The position numbers and the translations under genes were made by a program. This document shows, one piece after another, positions 48,139 through 56,239 of a DNA stretch of 64,000 nucleotides. The notes beneath the pieces were generated by a model that had not been told where the DNA came from, did no database searches, and worked only from the letters and a program-made list of their open reading frames with translations. The stretch is from Alteromonas indica. Lineage in GTDB: Bacteria; Pseudomonadota; Gammaproteobacteria; Enterobacterales; Alteromonadaceae. The number at the start of each line of letters is the position of its first letter. Position 1 is the stretch's first letter. Location of the stretch: the NCBI GenBank assembly GCA_003056425.1, contig PYVY01000002.1:186001-250000 (forward strand), read 5' to 3'.

Positions 48139-49314
48139 ATGGTTGCCTCAAGTGTTACCGAACAGTTACACATAAATAGCATTTATTTTGCTCAACAGTT
48201 AATAACCTTACCTTCAGTAACGCCTTGCGATGCAGGTTGCCAGTCTTTTATTGCCGAACACCTGGAACAGTTGGGGTTTTGCTGTCAATGGTTACCACGC
48301 AACGGGGTGACGAATCTGATAGCCCGCTGGGGCAATGGCGCGCGTCACTTTGCCTTTTCAGGCCACACTGATGTTGTGCCACCTGGCCCCGCGCAGGTTT
48401 GGTCTCATCCGCCCTTTGCTGCCACTATTAAAAATAATATTTTATATGGTCGTGGCGCGGCCGATATGAAAACCGGTATAGCGGCGATGCTGGCGGCTAC
48501 GCAACGCGCTATAGCCGGTATGCACCCGGATAAGCTTACCTTTTGGTGGCTAATTACCAGCGATGCAGAAGGCAAGGCGGAAGATGGCACGAAATGGATT
48601 AAGCACTATCTTGATGCGCAGAATATTTCTCTTGATATGTGTCTGGTAGGTGAACCTACAGCTAACGACTATACCGGCGATACGCTTAAAGTAGGCCGGC
48701 GGGGCTCGTTGTCAGGTACGCTTGTTATCACCGGGCAACAAGGCCATGTGGCATACCCACAGTACAGTAAAAATGCCATACATGTGGTCACCGATATCTG
48801 TCAGACGTTGCGGGGAATACCATGGGACCCCGGTACAGCGGACTTACCCGGTACCAGCTTGCAGATAACGCATATTGATACAGGTTGCTTTACCGATAAT
48901 ATGCTACCGGCAGGAGCGCGTATTGAGTTTAATATCCGCTACACGCCCCCGTATACTCACACTAGTGTAGCGGCACTGATAGAACAGCACATTTATCCCA
49001 TAGATGCCGATGTCCGCCTCAGTTGGAGCCGCCCGTGTCACGCCTACCACAGTCAGGCTCGCACCAAGTGGTGCCTGATTAAGCTATGTGAAAAAGCCAT
49101 TTATCAGGCGACCGGACGTTATCCTATACTCAGTACTGCCGGGGGCACCTGGGATGGCCGCTTTTTAGCGAGCGATAAGACGCAGGTGGTAGAGCTTGGG
49201 GTTCCAAATCGGTCAATTCATCAAGTCGATGAGCACGTGCATCTATCAGATTTACTTACGCTGGAAGATATATACTGCACAATATTGACAGAGTTATCCC
49301 TACAGGCCACGTGA
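48139..49314 (+). CDS. dapE: Succinyl-diaminopimelate desuccinylase-like protein (divergent DapE)
   Basis: 391 residues from the ATG at 48139, 6 bp after GGAG; TTG and GTG codons upstream in frame are less likely. M20 peptidase fold. Metal ligands expected for DapE are all present: H76 (SGHTD), D109 (GRGAADMKTG), E144, E172 (GEPT) and H361 (IHQVDE). The general-base glutamate that precedes E144 (SDEEG in the family) is Ala143 here (SDAEG), and the STGGGTSDGRF signature reads STAGGTWDGRF. DapE makes LL-diaminopimelate for lysine and peptidoglycan. This copy may be inactive, altered in specificity, or a paralogue. Confidence 0.75.
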   Translation: MVASSVTEQLHINSIYFAQQLITLPSVTPCDAGCQSFIAEHLEQLGFCCQWLPRNGVTNLIARWGNGARHFAFSGHTDVVPPGPAQVWSHPPFAATIKNNILYGRGAADMKTGIAAMLAATQRAIAGMHPDKLTFWWLITSDAEGKAEDGTKWIKHYLDAQNISLDMCLVGEPTANDYTGDTLKVGRRGSLSGTLVITGQQGHVAYPQYSKNAIHVVTDICQTLRGIPWDPGTADLPGTSLQITHIDTGCFTDNMLPAGARIEFNIRYTPPYTHTSVAALIEQHIYPIDADVRLSWSRPCHAYHSQARTKWCLIKLCEKAIYQATGRYPILSTAGGTWDGRFLASDKTQVVELGVPNRSIHQVDEHVHLSDLLTLEDIYCTILTELSLQAT

Positions 49315-49468
49315 CGGTATAGCATGAGGGTATAGCTCGCCGCGTTATTATCTTGAGGTGCGGGTGCGGCTCTGCACTACGGGCGTTTATATGCAAATCG
49401 TCATGGTGGCAGCTGAATATAGCTGACCAGTGTGCCCGACGGCCACCGGGCACACATCGCGCGTAAGA

Positions 49469-51187
49469 TTAGGCGGTTTTATCCAGTATGGGAGCAGGCA
49501 TATACCGTTTACGCTTTTTGGGAACAAGGGTATTTAAATCAGCGACTACCAACCCATCAATACAATCAGCAAAGTCCGGGTCTATGTTAAAGTCCAGAAA
49601 CGCTACGCCGCCTGGTTCACAAATTTCGGTGTACTGTTTATACAGGGTAGGGACATTAACCCCCATATTAGCCAGCAAATGTTTGAGTTCAGTAAATTCT
49701 TTTTTATAGTCACTGCCGGTAAATGGCGGCACCACATCACCAGAAAGCCGGAAGGGCAGTTTTGCCGTGGCCTGGCCAAACTGCTGTGGAAAGTTCGCCC
49801 GATAAAAGGCGACCAATAAATCTTTGGCGGGTTTGGGGTAACCATTACTGATACTCACGGCCCCGAACAAATATTGATATCTGGGGTAGCGGCTCAAAAA
49901 TGCGCCAATACCAAACCATAAATAATCCAGGCTTCGCTTGCCCCAATAACGAGGCTGCACAAAACTTCGACCCAACTCCAGGCCATAGTTAAACAGCTGG
50001 CTGTTATCGCCTGAGTAACTAAACAAGGTGGCCGAATACAAACCTGTAGGGTGACCCGGCTGGGACAGAGTTTGCGCATCGCCGAACCGATATGCCCCTA
50101 CAATCTCCAAATCAGCGTCATCCCATAGAATCAGATGATAGTAATGAGAATCGTACTGATCGATATCACGTCGAGCATTGGTTCCTTCACCCACCGCGCG
50201 AAAGGCGATTTCCCGTAAGCGTCCGATTTCGCGCATTATCGGCGAACAGCCACTGTGCTGGTATAAATAAATATGCTTACCATCTGCTGTCTGGCCTAAA
50301 TGCTCGCAGTGCTTGATGGCCCGACACAGCTCTTTACGGTCTTCGGGCATCGCTACCGAAGCCTGCGTAGGCAGTACGCCTTTTTTATTGCTGCCAATCC
50401 GATAAAGGTGGCGTTTAAACAACCTGACCTGGTCTTTTAGCGACAAAGTTAATGCCTGATAAGACTCATAGGGAATGACCTCGCCAATACGCATCGGTAA
50501 ATGCTTACGTTTTTGTTTAAACATTTCTTTTACCAGCAGCGCAGTGGCCAAGGGTTTGTACACCATGGAGACACTGTAAAATAACGGGGAATTCTTAGCG
50601 TCGATATACACCGGCAGTACAGGCGACTTTGTTTGGCGGGCAATCCGCAAAAAACCATTGTGCCAAAGTGTGTCTCTTACCCCCTGAGGGCGTAACCGGG
50701 ATACCTCGCCCGCGGGAAAAATCAATAATGCCCCTTCGTCGTTCAAATGTTTACTCAAAGCCGATAAATGCTGTTTGGGCGTGCCCCCGTGCATATTGTT
50801 AACCGGCAACAACATACTGTGCAGGGGCTCTATCGCCATTAACATCTGGTTGGCCACAACTTTAACGTCGCGGCGTACTTCGCTAAGTAATTTAATCAGT
50901 GCCAGGCCGTCCAGCGAGCCTATGGGATGGTTAGCAATAATAACCACACGACCTTCACTGGGGATACGCTCTTTTTCAACGTCCCGGGTGGAATAGCTGA
51001 TATTAAAGTATTCCAGCACCTGCTCGACAAAGTCGATATCTTCATAATGCGGATAGGTTTCACCGAACTCAATAATTTCGCGCTCGTGCAACAGGTGGCG
51101 CAGAACAAAAGAGACCGACTTATGCAACCACGGGCGGTTAGCCACCTGAGGATAGTGTTTATTTAATACTTCGTTGACTGTAAACAT
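49469..51187 (-). CDS. Bifunctional acyltransferase (PlsC-like plus GNAT), OlsF-like ornithine lipid synthase
   Basis: 572 residues from the ATG at 51187, preceded by AGGG; a GTG at 51211 is an alternative. The N-terminal half is a lysophospholipid acyltransferase with the HX4D motif in NHPIGSLDG (about residue 87) and the FPAGEVSR block. The C-terminal half (about 300-560) is an OlsB/hemolysin-type acyl-ACP-dependent N-acyltransferase (REIGRLREIAFRAVGEGT, DDADLEIVGAYR). This fusion is the layout of OlsF, which makes ornithine or other amino-acid lipids: N-acylation by the C-domain, O-acylation by the N-domain. The amino acid used cannot be read from sequence. Confidence 0.8.
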   Translation of the reverse strand: MFTVNEVLNKHYPQVANRPWLHKSVSFVLRHLLHEREIIEFGETYPHYEDIDFVEQVLEYFNISYSTRDVEKERIPSEGRVVIIANHPIGSLDGLALIKLLSEVRRDVKVVANQMLMAIEPLHSMLLPVNNMHGGTPKQHLSALSKHLNDEGALLIFPAGEVSRLRPQGVRDTLWHNGFLRIARQTKSPVLPVYIDAKNSPLFYSVSMVYKPLATALLVKEMFKQKRKHLPMRIGEVIPYESYQALTLSLKDQVRLFKRHLYRIGSNKKGVLPTQASVAMPEDRKELCRAIKHCEHLGQTADGKHIYLYQHSGCSPIMREIGRLREIAFRAVGEGTNARRDIDQYDSHYYHLILWDDADLEIVGAYRFGDAQTLSQPGHPTGLYSATLFSYSGDNSQLFNYGLELGRSFVQPRYWGKRSLDYLWFGIGAFLSRYPRYQYLFGAVSISNGYPKPAKDLLVAFYRANFPQQFGQATAKLPFRLSGDVVPPFTGSDYKKEFTELKHLLANMGVNVPTLYKQYTEICEPGGVAFLDFNIDPDFADCIDGLVVADLNTLVPKKRKRYMPAPILDKTA

Positions 51188-51275
51188 ATGCAACCCTTGG
51201 TTTTTGCGCACATTAGCAGGTTAGTGTGACGCTTTTGACGTAGTTTGATGTCAGTTCGTTTACACCGTAGCGCTA

Positions 51276-52076
51276 TCAGGCTGCACGGGAGTCACGGCTG
51301 TCAGGCCGTAAAATGGCTACCGAAGTGGCTTTATCCAACTGATCAACATAACGAATCAGGGTAAGGTTACCTTGCTGATCTTCAGCCAATGCAGAGCAGT
51401 TTTCTATCCAATCACCATCGTTTATGTAGTGGATACCATTTTCATAAGCGCTTTCGGGGTGATGGATATGACCGCATATCACCCCATCTAAGCCCAAATC
51501 CGCCGCGCGTTTGCAGCACGCCTGACGGTAACGTGCGATGGCGGCATTCGCGCCCTTTATATGCTGTTTGATATAACCGGCTAGCGACCAGTATTCCCGG
51601 CGCCGCCACGTTCGAAAGGTGTTGTACCAACGGTTTAAGAACAGCAGTAAGTCGTAGGCTTTGTCGCCCATCCAGGCGTGTAATCGGCCCAATGTGACAT
51701 CGGCATCGAATTGGTCGCCATGGAGCACCAGGTATTGTTTTCCCTGGGCGGTGATATGCACCACTTCACGTTCGATCTCGATGTCCCCAAATGCCATTCC
51801 CGAATAAGACTGGAGTGGGGCATCGTGATTACCGGGCAGATACACCACCCGGATGCCCTGATGGCTCATTGCCATTATCTTGTGCAATACCTGATTGTGG
51901 GACGCCGGCCAGCGAAACTGGCGGGACATTTCCCACATATCGACAATATCGCCCACCAGATACAGCGTATCGACTGAAACATTATTTAAAAAATGCAGGA
52001 GATAATCGGCTTTGCAGTCTCGGTTGCCAAGGTGAAGATCAGACAGCCAAAGGGTTTTATAGTGGGTGTTTTGCAT
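51276..52076 (-). CDS. LpxH-family metallophosphoesterase (COG2908)
   Basis: 266 residues from the ATG at 52076 (an upstream ATG at 52088 is possible). Calcineurin-type metal motifs: LSDLHLGN, GDIVDMWE, PGNHD, HGDQFD and GHIHHPE. The family includes UDP-2,3-diacylglucosamine pyrophosphatases of lipid A synthesis (LpxH and LpxH2), but the long region RWYNTFRTWRRREYW marks the COG2908 branch, whose members often act on other phospho-lipids or nucleotides. It lies 88 bp upstream of the OlsF-like gene on the same strand, so a shared membrane-lipid role is possible. Confidence 0.8.
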   Translation of the reverse strand: MQNTHYKTLWLSDLHLGNRDCKADYLLHFLNNVSVDTLYLVGDIVDMWEMSRQFRWPASHNQVLHKIMAMSHQGIRVVYLPGNHDAPLQSYSGMAFGDIEIEREVVHITAQGKQYLVLHGDQFDADVTLGRLHAWMGDKAYDLLLFLNRWYNTFRTWRRREYWSLAGYIKQHIKGANAAIARYRQACCKRAADLGLDGVICGHIHHPESAYENGIHYINDGDWIENCSALAEDQQGNLTLIRYVDQLDKATSVAILRPDSRDSRAA

Positions 52077-52716
52077 CACAGCTTCCAAAATAACGACTTT
52101 GGAACGACATAGTAGAAAGGTTAGTTGACAGCTTAGTGACGCTTGGTTGACGGATAGATGACAATGCAGCGTGGCCCTTTATACGGCCGGCATAGGCCAG
52201 CAGCCACAGGTAAAGCGGTTAAAACCGGCCAATAAAGACCGCTACGGGGGTTATACACACGCTAGTGTGGTGGCTATCGAGCCAGGTAGCGTCAGTTACC
52301 ACGCAGGTTTTATAACGGGTTATGCCCCGCGTATTACACCGTCAGGGTATCGAGGCTATACCTACACAGGCAATAGCAGGGGCTATTGCTGCCCTGGTGA
52401 TAGTTTGGGTGGATAAACCGGGATAAAGTGAGTGCCTGAGTAAAGCATCACAAAGCAGCATTGTGGGCTAGTATCTGCGTATTATCGGTTATGTGGTCAG
52501 CTTGGGCGCTACCGGCAAATGCCTGACCGCGCCAACAGCTTACACGCCGCGCTTTGCCCCAGCACAAAAAATACCACATCGGTAGTTGCCCACACGGGCA
52601 GGGCAAAGCTCCCGCGTCTACATCGGTCTTATCGATAAGCATACTGCGGCCGTAATGGCTAATGGGCAGACCACTACGCTGTTTTAGCCAGCCCCGGCTT
52701 ATCAGGCACCCATAAT

Positions 52717-52794
52717 AGCTTAAAAGAGAAGCTTAAAAGAGAAACTTAAAAGAGAAGCTTGAAAGAGAAGTTTGAGAAAGAAGCTTGAGGAAGC
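52717..52794 (+). repeat. 13-bp tandem repeat, six units
   Basis: Consensus AGCTTAAAAGAGA. Units 1 and 2 are perfect, unit 3 has one change, and units 4-6 diverge progressively (AGCTTGAAAGAGA, AGTTTGAGAAAGA, AGCTTGAGGAAGC). Confidence 0.85.
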
Positions 52795-52963
52795 GATAAA
52801 TCGCATTACGCCATCGGGTAGCGACGAAACGAGGGGCGAACGTGGTTATGGGCTGTAGTTATGGGCTAATATAAGGGGGAAGGCAAAGCGGCTAAGCGGG
52901 TGAGCTCATGCTAACCCTCCAGCCTGTGCACAGTAGTGACGGTACAGCTAGATGAGCAGATAC

Positions 52964-52990
52964 AAAAAAAGCGCCCGAGGGCGCTTTTTT
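52964..52990 (-). terminator. Terminator of rpsT (bidirectional)
   Basis: AAAAAAAGCGCCC, GAG loop, GGCGCTTTTTT: A and T runs on both sides, so it can stop transcription from either strand. Confidence 0.85.
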
Positions 52991-53012
52991 AACTACTGTA
53001 CCAATAGAAACC

Positions 53013-53273
53013 TTATAGCGCTTTAATTTGCGCTGCAAGGCGGCTCTTATGGCGAGCAGCTTTATTTTTGTGAATCAAACCTTTGGTAGCCATTCTGTCA
53101 AGAACAGGAGTTGCAGAGGCTAGTGCTGCTTGAGCACCTTCTTTATCGCCATTAGCGATAGCCGCTACAACTTTCTTGATGCTTGTACGAGTCATGGAGC
53201 GACGGCTGGCATTATGCTGACGACGCTTTTCGGCTTGAATTGCACGTTTCTTAGCAGACTTAATGTTAGCCAA
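53013..53273 (-). CDS. rpsT: 30S ribosomal protein S20
   Basis: 86 residues from a TTG start at 53273, giving [20 protein letters not shown]. The family start [10 protein letters not shown] fixes this codon, and E. coli rpsT also uses UUG. Strongly basic three-helix protein that binds 16S rRNA early in assembly. The longer open frame upstream is leader. Divergent from murJ, a conserved arrangement. Confidence 0.97.
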   Translation of the reverse strand: MANIKSAKKRAIQAEKRRQHNASRRSMTRTSIKKVVAAIANGDKEGAQAALASATPVLDRMATKGLIHKNKAARHKSRLAAQIKAL

Positions 53274-53582
53274 GGTGTAACTCCCAAATAAATTCATGTC
53301 AAAAACGAGGGTGCGGATTGTGCCTATCAATCGACTAATTGTCAAACTATTTTAATGACAATAATAATTAACAAACCCGGGTCCGACCCAGTTAGGGCGC
53401 GGAGTATAGCAGCCCGTAAAATAAAGTTCATCCTACAAAAGCGGGTTTGTACAAAAAAAGCAGAAAAAAAACGGTTATTTTTGTGTTTTGCTACCGACAA
53501 TGCGCGGTGAACCATTTTTTCGCCGCAGCCAATCGGCTATAGTGTCACTCCTTTTTTGCTCGTTGAAACATATTGAGGCCGT
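53274..53582. other. rpsT-murJ divergent intergenic region
   Basis: 309 bp. Carries the rpsT promoter and leader on one strand. On the other, AT-rich sequence precedes murJ with GAGGCCGTG just before its GTG. A further -10 like TATACT box for rpsT lies near 53405. Confidence 0.45.
53317..53345 (-). promoter_or_regulatory. Promoter of rpsT
   Basis: On the - strand: TTGACA (53345-53340), 17-bp spacer, CACAAT (53322-53317), 44 bp before the TTG start codon. Confidence 0.65.
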
Positions 53583-55142
53583 GTGTCAGGTAAATTATTG
53601 AAGTCGGGAATTATTGTAAGCGTCATGACGCTAATCTCCCGTGTACTGGGATTGGCCCGTGATGTTGTGGTGGCCCGGTTGATGGGTGATGGCGCCGCCG
53701 CTGATGTGTTTTTCTTTGCCAACAAAATACCGAACTTTTTACGACGCTTATTTGCTGAAGGCGCATTTGCTCAGGCATTTATCCCGGTGCTTACCGAAGT
53801 GCATCATGATGAAGATAAAGCGCGCCTAAAAGCGTTTGTGGCCAAGGTATCGGGCACGCTGGGGGCAATTGTGTTTGTGGTATCGCTGGTAGGGGTGATT
53901 GCATCGCCGGTATTAGCCGCCTTGTTTGGCACCGGTTGGTTTATTGAATACCTAAACAATGAGCCCGGCGGGGATAAGTTTACGCTGGCCTCAGCCATGC
54001 TAAAAATAACCTTTCCTTATTTGGCGTTTATCTCACTTACCGGTTTGTCGGGCGCTATTCTAAATACCTTAAATAAATTCGCCGTAGCGGCATTTACCCC
54101 GGTGTTGCTTAACGTATGTATTATAGGTTTTGCGGTATATGCGGCGCCACAAATGGCACAACCAGCCTTTGCGCTGGCCTGGGGGGTGTTCGTTGGGGGT
54201 ATTGTACAACTGGCATTTCAGTTACCGTTTTTATACCGCGCCGGGTTACTGGTTAAGCCGCAATGGGGCTGGCACGACCCGCACGTAGTAAAAGTGCGCA
54301 AGCTTATGATCCCGGCCTTATTTGGGGTGTCAGTCGGGCAGCTTAACTTATTGTTCGATACCTTTATTGCCAGTTTCTTAATGACGGGCTCTATTAGCTG
54401 GCTGTATTACTCAGATCGCTTGCTGGAATTTCCCCTGGGGCTGTTTGGGATTGCTATTGCCACCGTTATTTTGCCTACATTATCGCGTAATCATGTGACT
54501 AAAAATCCGCAAGCCTTTGCTGGGAATATGGACTGGTCTGTGCGCATGGTTTCAGCATTAGGCTTGCCTGCAGCCGTCGGCCTGGCATTGATGGCAGAGC
54601 CCATTTTAACCGTTATTTTCCAGCGCGGGGCGTTTACCGCGGACACCGCCAGAATGGCCTCTTATTCATTAACCGCCTATGCCTTTGGTTTGTGGTTCTT
54701 TATGCTGGTGAAGGTGCTGGCGCCCGGCTTTTATTCCCGGCAAGACACCAAAACGCCAGTGAAATTTGGGATTTATTGCATGATCTCAAACATGGTGTTT
54801 AACCTGATTTTTGCAGTGCCTTATGGTTATGTTGGGCTGGCTATAGCCACGAGTTTATCGGCAGCATTAAATGCTGGCTTGCTGTATGGCAAATTGCATC
54901 AGGTAGGGGTGTACCGGTTGTCCAGGCTAACCTTGTTATTTTTATTGCGGGTCGCTATTGCGTGTATTGCTATGGCGGGGGTAATTCATTATTTTGACTT
55001 ACACAATGCTTTTTATTTGTTGTCATTGAGTGAACAGATTCTTCATGTCAGCAAAACCATCGGCGCAGCTGTGGGTGTTTTTGTCGCCGTACTGCTGGTG
55101 TTAGGTACAAGACCGTCGCATTTTAAAGCATCTGGTGGTTAA
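53583..55142 (+). CDS. murJ: Lipid II flippase MurJ
   Basis: 519 residues, GTG start, with about 14 membrane helices. The N-terminus (SGKLLKSGIIVSVMTLISRV), the FFANKIPNFLRRLFAEGAF segment with its essential arginines and the QRGAFT motif are MurJ signatures. It moves lipid II across the inner membrane for peptidoglycan synthesis. The next genes ribF-ileS-lspA-fkpB-ispH follow in the standard gammaproteobacterial order. Confidence 0.96.
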   Translation: MSGKLLKSGIIVSVMTLISRVLGLARDVVVARLMGDGAAADVFFFANKIPNFLRRLFAEGAFAQAFIPVLTEVHHDEDKARLKAFVAKVSGTLGAIVFVVSLVGVIASPVLAALFGTGWFIEYLNNEPGGDKFTLASAMLKITFPYLAFISLTGLSGAILNTLNKFAVAAFTPVLLNVCIIGFAVYAAPQMAQPAFALAWGVFVGGIVQLAFQLPFLYRAGLLVKPQWGWHDPHVVKVRKLMIPALFGVSVGQLNLLFDTFIASFLMTGSISWLYYSDRLLEFPLGLFGIAIATVILPTLSRNHVTKNPQAFAGNMDWSVRMVSALGLPAAVGLALMAEPILTVIFQRGAFTADTARMASYSLTAYAFGLWFFMLVKVLAPGFYSRQDTKTPVKFGIYCMISNMVFNLIFAVPYGYVGLAIATSLSAALNAGLLYGKLHQVGVYRLSRLTLLFLLRVAIACIAMAGVIHYFDLHNAFYLLSLSEQILHVSKTIGAAVGVFVAVLLVLGTRPSHFKASGG

Positions 55143-55233
55143 AGGGCGGAACAACGATTGGTATTACGTGTTGGGTCGTTTATAATCGCGACTTTTGTGT
55201 TTAATGAATGGCTAGTGAAGGTACAGGCGAGTT

Positions 55234-56166
55234 GTGGAATTAATCAGAGGGTTGCATAACCTGCGTCCCCGGCACCAGGGGTGTGTGCTGACTATTGGTA
55301 AGTTTGATGGGGTCCATAATGGCCATAAGGCAGTACTGGCCAACGTTCTAAAGCGCGCTGAACAACTTGGGTTGCCCGCTACGGTAATGGTATTTGAGCC
55401 GCAACCTGAAGAAGTATTCGCCCCTGCTACGGCACCAGCCCGTCTTAGTACGTTATCTGAAAAGTACCGCTTATTGAAAGCGGCCGGAGTAGACCGCCTG
55501 CTATGCGTCCGGTTCAATCAGGCCTTTGCCAGGCAGCGAGCAGACACCTTTATTCATGATTTGCTGGTCGATAAGTTGGGCGTACGCTTCTTGGTGGTAG
55601 GTGACGATTTCCGCTTCGGACAAGGCCGCGAAGGCGACTTTGAAATGTTGCAACAGGCCGGCCAGAAATACGGTTTTGAAGTGGTCAGTACCCAAAGCTT
55701 TCGGGTGGATGATTGCCGGATTAGCTCTACCGCGGTACGCCACGCCCTGGAACAAGGGGATTTTGCCAGAACCGCATCAATGCTGGGCCGCCCTTACAGT
55801 ATTCAGGGCAGGGTAGTACACGGCGAAAAGAAAGGCCGGACCATTGGTTTTCCTACGGCCAACGTCCTGTTAAAACGGTTTCGTACGCCCTTGCGCGGTG
55901 TGTTCGCCGTTACCGTGAAAATAGCAGAGCAGTATTACACCGGTGTAGCGAATGTAGGGAAGCGGCCTACATTAAACGGCCAGCGCACCCAGTTAGAAGT
56001 ACATATTTTTGACTTCACAGGCGATCTGTACGGTCAAACCATTGATGTTATTCCCCGAACGAAGCTTCGGGACGAGCACAAATTCGATTCTTTCGAGGCG
56101 CTCAAAAACCAAATTCAGGCCGATGCCATACAGGCGCGGCACTATTTTAAAAAGACTGATTCGTAA
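55234..56166 (+). CDS. ribF: Bifunctional riboflavin kinase / FAD synthetase
   Basis: 310 residues with a GTG start ([20 protein letters not shown]). The N-terminal FMN adenylyltransferase domain has [14 protein letters not shown] and [14 protein letters not shown]; the C-terminal riboflavin kinase domain has [15 protein letters not shown] and the [10 protein letters not shown] motif. It makes FMN and FAD in the cytosol. First enzyme gene of the ribF-ileS block. Confidence 0.96.
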   Translation: MELIRGLHNLRPRHQGCVLTIGKFDGVHNGHKAVLANVLKRAEQLGLPATVMVFEPQPEEVFAPATAPARLSTLSEKYRLLKAAGVDRLLCVRFNQAFARQRADTFIHDLLVDKLGVRFLVVGDDFRFGQGREGDFEMLQQAGQKYGFEVVSTQSFRVDDCRISSTAVRHALEQGDFARTASMLGRPYSIQGRVVHGEKKGRTIGFPTANVLLKRFRTPLRGVFAVTVKIAEQYYTGVANVGKRPTLNGQRTQLEVHIFDFTGDLYGQTIDVIPRTKLRDEHKFDSFEALKNQIQADAIQARHYFKKTDS

Positions 56167-56239
56167 GCTGTCATTTGACAGTAAAACTTCCGGTATGCCC
56201 GTTAAGCGTACTATTCAGGTGGATGGAAAAAACAAGTTT

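Larger units (their letters stand above)
52077..53012. other. Gene-free region with minisatellite
   Basis: About 930 bp with no convincing gene; short frames (for example 52171-52416, 52448-52642) have no ribosome sites or recognisable products. It contains the 13-bp tandem repeat at 52717-52794 and the rpsT terminator at 52964-52990. Confidence 0.6.

Noticed and set aside
52171..52416. 81-codon Tyr/Gly-rich frame upstream of the LpxH-like gene
   Set aside because: Repetitive GYxGYTYTG composition without signal peptide or ribosome site; not convincing as a gene.
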